NCBI RefSeq assembly: GCF_031326345.1
Contig: NZ_CP133671.1
Span: forward strand, 1,116,001-1,180,000
Origin: Aureispira sp. CCB-E
GTDB taxonomy: Bacteria; Bacteroidota; Bacteroidia; Chitinophagales; Saprospiraceae
Direction of reading: 5' to 3'
DNA: 64,000 nucleotides
A program made the translations under genes and the position numbers. The notes below the pieces were generated by a model that saw only the letters and a list, made by a program, of their open reading frames with translations, searched no databases and was not told where the DNA came from. This document shows positions 35,276 to 43,979 of the stretch, piece by piece; position 1 is the stretch's first letter; every line of letters starts with the position of its first letter.

Positions 35276-36355
35276 TTAGAAGTGATCTGTCCTCGCTAAT
35301 AAATAATAATCTATCAAAACTAGTGCTGCCATACTCTCTACAATCGGGACTGCTCTTGGTACCACACATGGATCGTGTCGACCTTTGCCCGTTACAGTAA
35401 CCGAATTGCCATTAACATCAACAGAAGGTTGAGGGCGCATGATAGTTGCAACAGGTTTGAAAGCAGTTCTAAAATAAATATCCATACCATTAGAAATACC
35501 ACCCTGAATCCCGCCAGAGTAATTACTAGTGGTTTTAATTGTACCATTATCATTGATAAAAATATCATTGTGTTCCGAACCTCTCATACAAACCCCGTCA
35601 AATCCAGAACCATATTGAAAGCCTTTGCAAGCATTGATACTTAACATAGCTTTGCCTAGTTCAGCATGCAAACGGTCAAAAATAGGTTCTCCCAATCCGA
35701 CTGGGCAACCTTGGATGACGCAACTAACGACACCGCCTGTTGTATCGCCTTCTTTTTTTATTTGCTTAATGTACGCCTCCATTTCTTTTGCTCTTGAAAT
35801 ATCTGGGCAACGTACAGGGGTTGCTTCAATTAGCGAAAAATCCAATTCTTCTTTAGGTTGCTGTATTTCCAAAGGACCAACTTGGCTGACATAAGCGGTA
35901 ATGACGATACCTTTTTGTTCCAAAATTTGTTGAGCGATGGCCCCTGCTGCTACTCTTGCTGCGGTCTCACGAGCAGAGGCACGACCACCACCACGGTAAT
36001 CTCTATTGACGTATTTTTGTCGATAAGTAAAGTCGGCATGAGAGGGACGAAGTTTATCTTTGATATGATCGTAATCCTTTGATTTATGATTGGTATTGGC
36101 AATGAATAGTGTTAAGGGGGTGCCCGTTGTTTTGCCTTCAAATACGCCCGATAGAATTTCAAATTCGTCTGCCTCTTTGCGTTGTGTGACGATTTTGGAT
36201 TGTCCTGGTTTGCGGCGATTGAGTTGGTGTTGAATATAAGCTAAATTTAATTCTATTCCTGCTGGACAGCCATCAATAACAACTCCAATACCTGTTCCAT
36301 GTGATTCTCCAAAGGTGGTAATTTTAAATATTTTTCCAAATGTGTTGCCTGCCAT
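35276..36355 (-). CDS. aroC: Chorismate synthase
   Basis: A 359-residue enzyme of normal length beginning [23 protein letters not shown] and substrate signatures [41 protein letters not shown] and [14 protein letters not shown] are present. It converts EPSP to chorismate, the last common step toward Phe, Tyr and Trp. It starts five bases behind aroB and is the last gene of that pair. Phenylalanine hydroxylase upstream links the group to aromatic amino-acid balance. Confidence 0.98.
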   Translation of the reverse strand: MAGNTFGKIFKITTFGESHGTGIGVVIDGCPAGIELNLAYIQHQLNRRKPGQSKIVTQRKEADEFEILSGVFEGKTTGTPLTLFIANTNHKSKDYDHIKDKLRPSHADFTYRQKYVNRDYRGGGRASARETAARVAAGAIAQQILEQKGIVITAYVSQVGPLEIQQPKEELDFSLIEATPVRCPDISRAKEMEAYIKQIKKEGDTTGGVVSCVIQGCPVGLGEPIFDRLHAELGKAMLSINACKGFQYGSGFDGVCMRGSEHNDIFINDNGTIKTTSNYSGGIQGGISNGMDIYFRTAFKPVATIMRPQPSVDVNGNSVTVTGKGRHDPCVVPRAVPIVESMAALVLIDYYLLARTDHF

Positions 36356-36360
36356 GATTT

Positions 36361-37416
36361 TTATAGATTATTATAATACGCTAAGGATTCTAAAATAAGT
36401 GCCTCAGAAGCATGTATGTTGATTTTGAATGCACCAATCTTATTCAATAAAGTGAAACAGATTTGTTGGTGTTCGTTTTTTTTATCTTGTTGAATGAGGG
36501 TGATAATATTGGTGGAATGAATTTTATGGAGGTCAAATTTAGCGTATAATGATTTTAAATATTGCCCAATCAAATCCAATTCATGTTGGGGCAAACCAAG
36601 TAGTTTGTAGCTCAAATAGCATTCTGCAATCATACCAATTGCAACGGCTTCTCCATGTAGTAAAGGTGCATCTGTTTCCCAGCTCAAACTTTCGATGGCA
36701 TGCCCAATGGTGTGCCCAAAGTTAAGGCTTTTGCGAATGTTTTCCTCGAAAGGGTCTTGTTCAACAATGGATTTCTTAATATACAAAGAATCTTTTACCA
36801 ACGATTCCCAATCAGAATGCTCTATGCAATCCATTTGATTGAGCTGTAGAAATGCCTCTTTATTCTGAATCAAAGTATGTTTGACAACTTCTGCATAACC
36901 ACTATACAGTTCGTTTTTGGGTAATGTTTTAAAAAAATCGGTATGCAAATAGACGGCTTGGGGATTGTTAAATAAACCAATACTATTTTTGACCAATTCA
37001 AAATCAACCCCTAACTTACCACCAATAGACGCATCTACTTGAGCTAACAATGTGGTTGGAATTTGTATAAAATCAATTCCACGCTTGAAAGTACTGGCGC
37101 AAAAGCCTCCCATGTCGCCAATAACACCACCTCCTAAGTTCAAAAGAACAGACTTTCGATCTGCTTTTTGTTGCATCAGAGCTTTCCAAATGAATTGGCA
37201 GGTTTCTATATTTTTGTGAATTTCTCCAGCTTGTATGGTAATAATATGCAACTCTATCCCTTCTAGAGCATTCTGAAGAATGGGCAAACAGTGTCGGTTG
37301 GTATTGCTGTCTACTAAGACAAAAATTTTAGAGTAAGCATTTGTTGTTAGTTGTTCTCTTAGGAGCGCAAAATTTTTATCTTGAAAATGAATAGAATAAT
37401 CCTGTAGTTGTATCAT
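36361..37416 (-). CDS. aroB: 3-dehydroquinate synthase
   Basis: A 351-residue NAD- and metal-dependent enzyme. The nucleotide loop [20 protein letters not shown] (about 91-110), [20 protein letters not shown], the metal ligands in [22 protein letters not shown] and [11 protein letters not shown] are all present. It closes DAHP to 3-dehydroquinate, the second shikimate step. Co-transcribed with aroC (five-base gap). The 222-base gap to phhA holds a 15-bp hairpin, so aroBC may have its own promoter or receive read-through. Confidence 0.98.
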   Translation of the reverse strand: MIQLQDYSIHFQDKNFALLREQLTTNAYSKIFVLVDSNTNRHCLPILQNALEGIELHIITIQAGEIHKNIETCQFIWKALMQQKADRKSVLLNLGGGVIGDMGGFCASTFKRGIDFIQIPTTLLAQVDASIGGKLGVDFELVKNSIGLFNNPQAVYLHTDFFKTLPKNELYSGYAEVVKHTLIQNKEAFLQLNQMDCIEHSDWESLVKDSLYIKKSIVEQDPFEENIRKSLNFGHTIGHAIESLSWETDAPLLHGEAVAIGMIAECYLSYKLLGLPQHELDLIGQYLKSLYAKFDLHKIHSTNIITLIQQDKKNEHQQICFTLLNKIGAFKINIHASEALILESLAYYNNL

Positions 37417-37592
37417 ACGGTGTTTTTATTTCTCATAAAACCAATTCTTAGCGAGCAAGAAAGCAGAATTAGCTTAAATTATATTTTGTATTGGATTTTG
37501 AAGCAAGATTAACTCAAAAGGTTGGGAAAATGTGGAATAATAATTTTGAGTGCTTACTTAATTTTAAACAACGTCATTGTTACCAAATAACG

Positions 37593-37635
37593 AATCCGAT
37601 TACACTAGCATTTCATTAGATAGTGCAATCGGATT
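37593..37635 (-). terminator. Hairpin after phhA
   Basis: AATCCGATTACACTA (37593-37607) pairs with TAGTGCAATCGGATT (37621-37635) at 14 of 15 positions. The T run on the minus strand is weak, so read-through to aroB is possible. Confidence 0.6.
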
Positions 37636-37638
37636 ACT

Positions 37639-38421
37639 TTAGTTATTTATAGTGACGAGCAAATCTTCAAAATTAAATGCTTGACCATCTTCAACAACTA
37701 AATTGGACTCAACTGCTTGTTTGATTCGTTCTTTTAGTTGAGGCAAACTGTTGTATAGTTGTTGGTAAGATTCTGTAATGAAGTACTGTGCTTGAAACTT
37801 ATCTTTAATGTAAGGAGTACCTAATATTTTGTCCAAATCAAAAGCAAAATGCTCGGGTTGATCGCTTAGGGAGTAAACGGATTCACCAGGAGAGGATAAA
37901 ATACCTGCACCATAGATCTTAATCGTTTCCTCTTCCTTTATCAGTCCAAACTCAATCGTATACCAATAAATTCTCGCCATTAATTCAACCGCAGTGGGAG
38001 ATTCGATAAACTCTAGAGCTATTTGACTTAATCCGTTTAGAAATCCAGCAAAGTAGGGTTCACTCAATAGCGGAACATGACCAAAAACATCGTGAAACAT
38101 ATCTGGTTCTTCAATGTATTTTAGTTGTGCCAGACTCCGCATCCAAGTTGTAGCAGGAAATTGTTTTTGTGCTAATAATTCAAAGAAAGGCTTGTTGTCA
38201 ATAATTCCAGGAACAGCATAAACTTGCCAGCCTGTCAATGTCTTTAAGGCTTTATTTACTATCGTGAAACGCGGGATTTTGTCCTCTTCAAATTGAACTG
38301 TTTCGATGCCCTTAAGATAGGTTTTTGTAGCTCTAGATGTTAAAATATCCATTTGTTCTTGGTACATCAATGCCCATACTTGGTGGTGCTCGGCAGTGTA
38401 TTTATCATACTCTTGTCTCAT
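37639..38421 (-). CDS. phhA: Phenylalanine-4-hydroxylase
   Basis: A 260-residue monomeric bacterial aromatic amino-acid hydroxylase without a regulatory ACT domain. The iron ligands are visible as His110 and His115 in PDMFHDVFGHVPLL and Glu157 in WYTIEFGL. The pterin-contact region and GILSSPGESVYSL follow. It converts phenylalanine to tyrosine using tetrahydropterin and oxygen; the recycling enzyme phhB is at 26927. The gene is preceded by a 29-codon Tyr-rich leader ORF and a terminator, which suggests control by charged tRNA-Tyr. Confidence 0.96.
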   Translation of the reverse strand: MRQEYDKYTAEHHQVWALMYQEQMDILTSRATKTYLKGIETVQFEEDKIPRFTIVNKALKTLTGWQVYAVPGIIDNKPFFELLAQKQFPATTWMRSLAQLKYIEEPDMFHDVFGHVPLLSEPYFAGFLNGLSQIALEFIESPTAVELMARIYWYTIEFGLIKEEETIKIYGAGILSSPGESVYSLSDQPEHFAFDLDKILGTPYIKDKFQAQYFITESYQQLYNSLPQLKERIKQAVESNLVVEDGQAFNFEDLLVTINN

Positions 38422-38498
38422 GCTGTTTTGATTGTAATCTTTGAGTAATTATTAAATATCTTTTTACTCAAAAGTGAAGAAATATGGTTTGTTTAAAC

Positions 38499-38535
38499 AA
38501 AAAAAAATCCTAGCCCAAAAGTGGACTAGGATTTT
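38499..38535 (-). terminator. Attenuator terminator in the phhA leader
   Basis: AAAATCCTAG (38504-38513) pairs perfectly with CTAGGATTTT (38526-38535). The A run at 38499-38507 becomes a T run on the minus strand. No full gene ends here; the hairpin lies between the leader ORF and phhA, 78 bases before the phhA start. Its 5' arm can instead pair with AGTGGAC inside the leader ORF. Confidence 0.85.
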
Positions 38536-38560
38536 AAATTCTATATCGTTATCGTAGAAG

Positions 38561-38650
38561 TTACAAGCAACGGCATAAGACATCCTGTCCACTAAGTATA
38601 AAATACCAGTAGTAGTAAGATGTGTTAAAATATTTAGTTGCTGTACTCAT
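38561..38650 (-). CDS. Tyr/Phe/Trp-rich leader peptide of phhA
   Basis: A 29-codon ORF (ATG at 38650, TAA at 38561-38563) transcribed toward phhA. Residues 7-8 are Tyr-Phe and residues 12-17 are YYYWYF; in all five Tyr, two Phe and one Trp. Codons 20-24 (38583-38593 on the minus strand, AGTGGAC then GGAT) are complementary to the 5' arm of the terminator at 38526-38535 and its loop side (7 plus 4 base pairs). A ribosome stalled at the Tyr codons would leave this segment free to form an antiterminator. This is the classical attenuation layout; it fits an enzyme that makes tyrosine. Confidence 0.72.
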   Translation of the reverse strand: MSTATKYFNTSYYYWYFILSGQDVLCRCL

Positions 38651-38682
38651 TATTTGTTTTGTTCTTCAACGGAGTAATGCAA

Positions 38683-38713
38683 CGAATATAGGATAGCTAT
38701 ATTAAAAAAGCAA
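38683..38713 (-). promoter_or_regulatory. Possible promoter of the phhA leader transcript
   Basis: On the minus strand, TTGC (38710-38713) and TATATTCG (38683-38690) are 19 bases apart, close to the Bacteroidota consensus but with mismatches. The predicted start near 38676 would give a short lead of about 25 bases to the leader ORF. Confidence 0.4.
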
Positions 38714-38847
38714 GTTTTCATCGCATTATTATCAAAAGAGGAACAAAGTACTTGGCGATATTAAAATTTATACTAGTACGTATTAAACCTTTTCATTTCT
38801 TTCAACTCTAAGGAGGCAACAGGGTAATTTAAACACATTATTGTTTG

Positions 38848-39080
38848 ATAATACTCCGTTGATTATTGTTCGCTTTGTTACTCCCTTCGGTCGTGAGTTC
38901 GCTATGCTCGGTTCGCTCATGAGAGCGCAAGACTAGTTCCCTCTGGTCATGAACTTGGGCTTTTGTGCTAGTAGCACAAACCTACTCGGCAAGTTTAGTT
39001 TTCCTACGGAAAATATAAAAATCATCTTGCTGATAATTAGGTTAATACGATTTTTAAACGGGGTGATGGTTTAAGTAATT
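38848..39080. repeat. Composite palindromic intergenic repeat
   Basis: Starts with ATACTCCGTTGATT and carries two successive variants of the CTCCC..GGTC.TGA module (38881-38896 and 38938-38952), a GCTCGGTTCGCTCATGAG block and a TTTGTGCTAGTAGCACAAA hairpin (38962-38980). The module CTCCCTTCGGTCGTGAG recurs in variant form at 58857 and, inverted, at 18492 and 33740. Confidence 0.65.
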
Positions 39081-39122
39081 GTTCAAAAAATAAAATTAAA
39101 TATTCATAAAATAATAAATAAG

Positions 39123-40085
39123 ATGAAGCAAGTATTGTTAGTAATATTAGTAATAGGACTGGGTTTAAATGCCGTATGGGCGCAAGAAGGACATAAAAAA
39201 AGACATAAGCATCCTCAAAAATTAAATAAAGAAGCGCGAGCGGCTTTGCAAAAATTTCATAAGGAAGAAGTTTACCCAATCAAAAAGGCAGCACATGATC
39301 AATTTCTAGCAGCTTTGAAACAAGAGGATAGAGACTTTTTGGCACAAAAAAGAATAGAAGAAAAAGCCTTGCATACTGAAATGCGTTTACTACATAAGGA
39401 GATGAGAACATACAAAGAAACGGGTAAAAGTAGGGATGAAATCCGTGCAATGCGCCAAAGTAAGTTGGAGCCGTTAAGAGAAAAACGGAAAGCACTTATG
39501 GAATCTATGAAGCCTTTTATGGAGCGCAATAAGGATTTGATTAAAGAATCAATGGAACCTATGAAGGCAAATCATGAGGCGTGGAAAGCGAAGAAAGAAG
39601 CTATATTAGATAAATATTTATCGGAAGCAGAAAAAGCAAAACGAAAAGAATGTAAGGAGGAAAGAAAAAAAGGAGGAGCACACAAAACCTCAGAAGGACA
39701 TCCTAGAAAAGGAAAGCGGGCAGTTCGATTTGTTTTGTGGGATGGCGAAATGAAAGCACCCAAAGAACGCAAAGGCAACACTTCAATCAACTCAAAGACC
39801 AATATTGAAGAAGTGCAACAGCAGGGATTTACCTTGAATACATACCCTAATCCAGCTATTAGTCAAACTACAATTTTACTGAATTTAGCAGAGACCTCAA
39901 CAAAAGTAAAGGTAAGTTTGACCAATGCAGAAGGGCAACAAGTTTGGAGTAAAAACTACAATAAATTGGCAGCAGGCGAGCATCAAATTGATGTTAATCT
40001 CCAAAAAGTGGCAAGTGGACAATATTTTTGTACTGTAGAAGTTGGAGAAGAGCGTATGACAAAGCCATTGGTTGTCAATAAGTAG
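39123..40085 (+). CDS. Type IX-secreted, highly charged helical protein
   Basis: A 320-residue protein with a signal peptide (about 1-20, ending AVWAQ), a Lys/Glu-rich helical body (about 25-205) resembling periplasmic Spy/LTXXQ-type proteins in composition, a short linker, and a type A sorting domain (about 235-320; NTYPNPAISQTTILLNL, KVSLTNAEGQQVW, GEHQIDVNLQKVASGQYFC, KPLVVNK). It should be exported through the type IX system and anchored or released outside. The body is rich in Met and basic residues but shows no catalytic motif. Function unknown; metal or stress binding is only a guess from composition. Confidence 0.8.
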   Translation: MKQVLLVILVIGLGLNAVWAQEGHKKRHKHPQKLNKEARAALQKFHKEEVYPIKKAAHDQFLAALKQEDRDFLAQKRIEEKALHTEMRLLHKEMRTYKETGKSRDEIRAMRQSKLEPLREKRKALMESMKPFMERNKDLIKESMEPMKANHEAWKAKKEAILDKYLSEAEKAKRKECKEERKKGGAHKTSEGHPRKGKRAVRFVLWDGEMKAPKERKGNTSINSKTNIEEVQQQGFTLNTYPNPAISQTTILLNLAETSTKVKVSLTNAEGQQVWSKNYNKLAAGEHQIDVNLQKVASGQYFCTVEVGEERMTKPLVVNK

Positions 40086-40099
40086 ATTGTTTGACAAAG

Positions 40100-40161
40100 C
40101 AGTAGCTTGAAGTAGTCACAGGAACAATTGTCAGATAAGCTGTGTCTACTTCAAGCTACTG
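40100..40161. terminator. Two-way terminator between convergent genes
   Basis: A perfect 16-bp inverted repeat (CAGTAGCTTGAAGTAG at 40100-40115 and its complement at 40146-40161) with a 30-base loop lies between the 39123 gene and the 40163 regulator, which converge. Confidence 0.78.
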
Positions 40162-40162
40162 T

Positions 40163-41959
40163 TTATAAGCGTTCAATAAACGCAAATAAATCATCTTCCT
40201 TGCCTAGCTGTAATTTTTTCTTAATCCTGTAGCGAGACATTTGGACACTTTTGGGTGAAATTCCCATAATTCTGGCAATTTCCTTGCTATCCAATTTGAC
40301 CTTCATGTAAGTACAGTGTTTCAAGTCGTTTTGAGTCAAAGCATCGGAGGCAGCTAATAGTTTTTTATAAAAATCGGGGTGGACTTCCTCAAAGTGAATT
40401 TTAAATTCATTCCAGTCTTCCTCAATAGCAACCTGCTGTTTGAGTAATTTTTGGATAGGCTTGATAGAGACGGCTGCTTTTTGATTTTCTTGCGTGAGTA
40501 GGTGTAATTTTTCTTCTAATGAATCCAACATTTCATTCTTTTGTACCGCAGCTAGTGCCAAGTTGCTGAGTGCCCTATTTTTGTGTTCAAGATCTGCTTG
40601 CAACTGCTGACGCTCTAGTTCTGAAATTTTGTGCTGTTGTTGAAGGGCCGCCTCACGCGTTAAAAAAAGTTTTTTTCGAATTCTCATCCGATTAACAAGC
40701 AAGGCAACAAAGAGTAAGGCTATAAAAATACCAACAATAGATACATTTTGATAAATGCGTTGAATTTTTGCTTGCTGTTCCGCCAAAAGTCTTTTGTTTT
40801 GTTCTAGCTCTAAGTGATCATTTAATACAACAATTTGCTGTTCTTTTTTCTCGACATCGTATTGAATTTCTAAGCTTTCTACCAGTTTTATTCGTTCAGA
40901 AGTATACAAACTATCTTTGAGCATTTTTTCCTGAACAGTATACGCATATGCTTGAGCATAATGTCCAAGGGCAGCATAGGTTTCTCTTAACCAGCCCAGT
41001 GTAGCCAACAATTTTTTTTGACTTCCTACTGTGGAATTTAGTTTATAAGCATGATCTAAATGCTTTAGGGCTTGTTGGTAATCCTTTTTTTTGTAATAAA
41101 TTTCACCCAGTTGAGTATAATAAGATACGTCATTTTGAAAAAAATCTTCTTGTAACTGATAAGCCTTTTCTTGATAGTATAATGCGGAATCCAGTGTAAG
41201 TGTCTTGATATGTAAGGCGCCCATATTTAAATAAGTACTTGCCAAATCGTCTAACGATTGTATAGCACTAAATATAAAAGCTGCCTTTTGGTAGAAGTAT
41301 AGAGCCGTATCATTTTGATCTCGCAAATCGTATACAACTCCTAGATTTAAATAAATGCACCCTATCGTTATAGAGTCTTGCTTAGCGGTATGGTTTAAAG
41401 CTTTGTTATAATACTTTAGAGCGGTTTTAAAATCTTTTATTTTTTCATAAGTAATCCCAAGGTTATTGTATACCTGTGATATACGTAGCGTATCCTCAAT
41501 TGACTCAAAAAAACGCAAAGTATTGAGGTGCAAGGCAGCCGCTTGCTCATATAGTCCTAAGTCTCTATAAACTATTGCAAGATTATTTTCTGTCTGAGCA
41601 ATTTGCTTGGCTTCTTTTAGTTGTCCAAATAATTGAAGGGCATCGTAATAGAATGAAACAGACTTTTTGTATTGCTGTGTAAATGAATAGACAATACCTA
41701 TTGTTTTTAAGGCACAGGCTATTTGTAGACTATCTTGCTCTATTTTAGATTGTTCTAATGCTTTTTGGGCATAAAACAGGGCACTATCAGGATTGGTATA
41801 AAAGAACTTTTGGGATTGTTTTATTAATTGATTAGAAGGCGTTTGTGCATAGCTCTTTTTGCCTGTTATTAAAAAAATAACAAGTAGTAGACTAATCAGA
41901 GAGGGGGAATGTTTCAGAGTTGTGTTAAAATAGGTTTTAATTGGACTGATGTACGTCAT
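40163..41959 (-). CDS. TPR membrane protein with C-terminal LuxR-like DNA-binding domain
   Basis: A 598-residue signalling protein typical of Bacteroidota. It has an N-terminal signal/anchor (about 18-38), about seven tetratricopeptide repeats (45-330; ALQLFGQLKEAKQIAQTENN, ALKYYNKALNHTAK, ALKHLDHAYKLN), a coiled coil, a membrane helix (about 396-417, SIVGIFIALLFVALLV), a second coiled coil and a C-terminal helix-turn-helix (about 540-595; DSKEIARIMGISPKSVQMSR, YRIKKKLQL). The TPRs should face the periplasm and the DNA-binding domain the cytoplasm. Targets are unknown. It lies next to type IX cargo and machinery genes and could control them. Confidence 0.85.
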   Translation of the reverse strand: MTYISPIKTYFNTTLKHSPSLISLLLVIFLITGKKSYAQTPSNQLIKQSQKFFYTNPDSALFYAQKALEQSKIEQDSLQIACALKTIGIVYSFTQQYKKSVSFYYDALQLFGQLKEAKQIAQTENNLAIVYRDLGLYEQAAALHLNTLRFFESIEDTLRISQVYNNLGITYEKIKDFKTALKYYNKALNHTAKQDSITIGCIYLNLGVVYDLRDQNDTALYFYQKAAFIFSAIQSLDDLASTYLNMGALHIKTLTLDSALYYQEKAYQLQEDFFQNDVSYYTQLGEIYYKKKDYQQALKHLDHAYKLNSTVGSQKKLLATLGWLRETYAALGHYAQAYAYTVQEKMLKDSLYTSERIKLVESLEIQYDVEKKEQQIVVLNDHLELEQNKRLLAEQQAKIQRIYQNVSIVGIFIALLFVALLVNRMRIRKKLFLTREAALQQQHKISELERQQLQADLEHKNRALSNLALAAVQKNEMLDSLEEKLHLLTQENQKAAVSIKPIQKLLKQQVAIEEDWNEFKIHFEEVHPDFYKKLLAASDALTQNDLKHCTYMKVKLDSKEIARIMGISPKSVQMSRYRIKKKLQLGKEDDLFAFIERL

Positions 41960-41999
41960 CTTTTATGGTTATGTACTTTGTTTGGCTATTGGAAATATC

Positions 42000-42047
42000 A
42001 GTAGTTTGTTGAAACCATGCAGTAGCAGAGCAACTAATCAACGAACT
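42000..42047. repeat. Palindromic intergenic repeat (short copy)
   Basis: AGTTTGTTGAAACCATGC (42004-42020 region) is followed by AGTAGCAGAGCAACTA and TCAACGAACTG. It combines left arm, core and right arm of the family in only 48 bases. The remaining spacer 42048-42235 shows nothing else. Confidence 0.7.
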
Positions 42048-42235
42048 GTTAGAATATCAAAAGTAAATAAAAATGGTTTGTTTCTCATAGACTTATTCGG
42101 TTTTATATCATAAGAAATAGACTGATATAGAAACAACTAGGATGTTTGGGAGGAAGTTAGGTTTATAGAGCATCTCTTTTTAAGATAGTTCTAACGACAA
42201 AAATAATTGATCCAACAAGTTGGCAAGGGAATAAA

Positions 42236-42267
42236 CAAAAAAAAAGACTACGCCCTAAGACGTAGCC
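42236..42267 (-). terminator. Terminator after the PorP-OmpA gene
   Basis: GACTACG (42246-42252) pairs with CGTAGCC (42261-42267, one wobble); the A run 42237-42245 gives a T run on the minus strand. It lies about 30 bases after the stop of the 42297 gene. Confidence 0.83.
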
Positions 42268-42296
42268 TCTATGTATGAATTTGAAAGTAAAAAGGT

Positions 42297-43904
42297 TTAT
42301 AATCTACCTTTTGGTTTTTTCTCTGTAAAAATAATATCTACGCGTCGATCTTTCGAGTCACCATTTGTATTCGCTTTGGTACCATCGGTAGGATCTTCTT
42401 CTCCCATCGGAATGAGCGTAACAGCATCACCATCCAACCCTTTGTTAACTAGATATTGACGAACAGCAGTTGCGCGACGCATGGACAATTCCATGTTTCG
42501 TTTGGCATTACCATCAGTACTAGCATTGCCTTTGATGTAAACACGAATTTCGTTTCCTCTAGCCTTGGCTTGGTCTAATGCTTGTTTTACCGCATCTAGA
42601 TTGGCTTCTGAAGTAGCCCCTAATTTAGTAGAGCCATTATTAAAAAATACTTCACCAATTTTTTTGTATTTCAACGGTTGATTTTCAAGCATTTTTCTAA
42701 GTTCATTAATTTCATCTTGATTCTTTTTGATAGCAGAATCATGTTTTTGAATTTTAGAACTATTCTCTTTGATCGTGTTCCCTTGTTGCTCAATAGACTT
42801 AGTGTTTTTCTCAATAACCGAATTGGTTTCTTTGAGAACAGTTTGCAACGAATCAACTGTTTTTCGATTATTTTCAATATTCAACTGCAAAGCTTGATTT
42901 TTAGCTTCCATTTCCTTCATGCTGTTTTCCAATTGCTTGATCTTTTTGTTTTCACCAAAACGATAAGCCAGCATCATCTCATGCTGCGTCCCCATACTAG
43001 CATTCATATTGGCATCTACACCAATTCCAAACGTGTAGGCAAAAATAAATTGGCGTTTGATTTCAACTCCTAGGGTTACATCAATAGAAGAGGTTGCAGT
43101 CGTATTATTACTAGAACGGTAACCAATACCAAGCCATCCCATTCCATCTAAACCAACAATTACATTAGCTTCAGCTTGAAAAGGAATGTCTTCTATGATT
43201 CTACCCATAAAAATTGGTTGCAAATACACTCGATGTTTTTTGTCTTCAGGTCCAAACAAATGCTTATAGCTTGCCGAGACCAACCATTGACGGGTATTGA
43301 TGTACCTAAGATCGCTTTGACTGCCATTTAACAATCGAAGACCAGTATTTAGACCTTGAAGCATAGAAACTCCAACGTGTAACTCCTTCCATTGATAATC
43401 TAAGCCAGCACTGAAATCAAAAGACGTCCCACTACTTTCAGAAGGCAATAATTGATTGTCATTAGGATTTTCTACGGTAGCATCAGGGTAATTAAATCGT
43501 TGGTGGACAAAACCCAAAGAAAGTCCAGCACTCAGACCATGCTTAAAATCAATCTCTTTTTGAAACGGGATATGATAAGCATAGGTGGCCATCCCTCCAA
43601 CATTAGTAGTAATGTGTAATTGGTCAACGTACAACATTCCTCCAAGTCCCATGTTCCCTAATTTCTCTGTTTTGATAGGCGATTCTACACTAACAACGCC
43701 ACTAAAAGGAGAGCTAGGTAAAGAGGTCCATTGCTTTTTAAAATGCAAACTTGCTGTTCCAAAGTCATTTTGACCTGTACGAGCAGGATTGTACAGATAT
43801 GGATTGTAAATGTAATGATTGAGCAAAGGTAGTTGTTGTGCTTGAAGATGAAAGGCACTAAACAACAAGGCTGCTCCTATACATTTTTGAATTATTTTTA
43901 TCAT
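42297..43904 (-). CDS. PorP/SprF barrel fused to an OmpA peptidoglycan-binding domain
   Basis: About 535 residues from the ATG at 43904 (a TTG at 43916 would add four). A signal peptide ends at LQAQQ (about residue 22). A PorP/SprF barrel (about 25-318) begins with the family block LPLLNHYIYNPYLYNPARTG. A coiled coil (about 320-400; repeated Lys/Asn/Glu heptads) leads to an OmpA-like domain (about 405-530; GEVFFNNGSTKLGATSEANL, AKRNMELSMRRATAVRQYLV, SKDRRVDIIFTE). Barrels of this kind escort type IX substrates; OmpA domains hold peptidoglycan. The gene follows a giant type B cargo gene by 75 bases, like sprF after sprB. Confidence 0.9.
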   Translation of the reverse strand: MIKIIQKCIGAALLFSAFHLQAQQLPLLNHYIYNPYLYNPARTGQNDFGTASLHFKKQWTSLPSSPFSGVVSVESPIKTEKLGNMGLGGMLYVDQLHITTNVGGMATYAYHIPFQKEIDFKHGLSAGLSLGFVHQRFNYPDATVENPNDNQLLPSESSGTSFDFSAGLDYQWKELHVGVSMLQGLNTGLRLLNGSQSDLRYINTRQWLVSASYKHLFGPEDKKHRVYLQPIFMGRIIEDIPFQAEANVIVGLDGMGWLGIGYRSSNNTTATSSIDVTLGVEIKRQFIFAYTFGIGVDANMNASMGTQHEMMLAYRFGENKKIKQLENSMKEMEAKNQALQLNIENNRKTVDSLQTVLKETNSVIEKNTKSIEQQGNTIKENSSKIQKHDSAIKKNQDEINELRKMLENQPLKYKKIGEVFFNNGSTKLGATSEANLDAVKQALDQAKARGNEIRVYIKGNASTDGNAKRNMELSMRRATAVRQYLVNKGLDGDAVTLIPMGEEDPTDGTKANTNGDSKDRRVDIIFTEKKPKGRL

Positions 43905-43924
43905 AATAATTTTCAATTTGAAAA

Positions 43925-43976
43925 CTTTCTTAGCTAGGAACTACTCCGCAGAGCAGTTCCATAGCAATAGAAAGTC
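43925..43976. other. Long intercistronic stem-loop between the giant cargo gene and porP-ompA
   Basis: ACTTTCT (43925-43931) pairs with AGAAAGT (43970-43976), and GGAACT-A-CTC (43938-43947) pairs with GAG-C-AGTTCC (43952-43961). It lacks a T run and lies in the 75-base gap of the two-gene unit. It may set the relative amounts of the two proteins by mRNA processing. Confidence 0.5.
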
Positions 43977-43979
43977 ATT

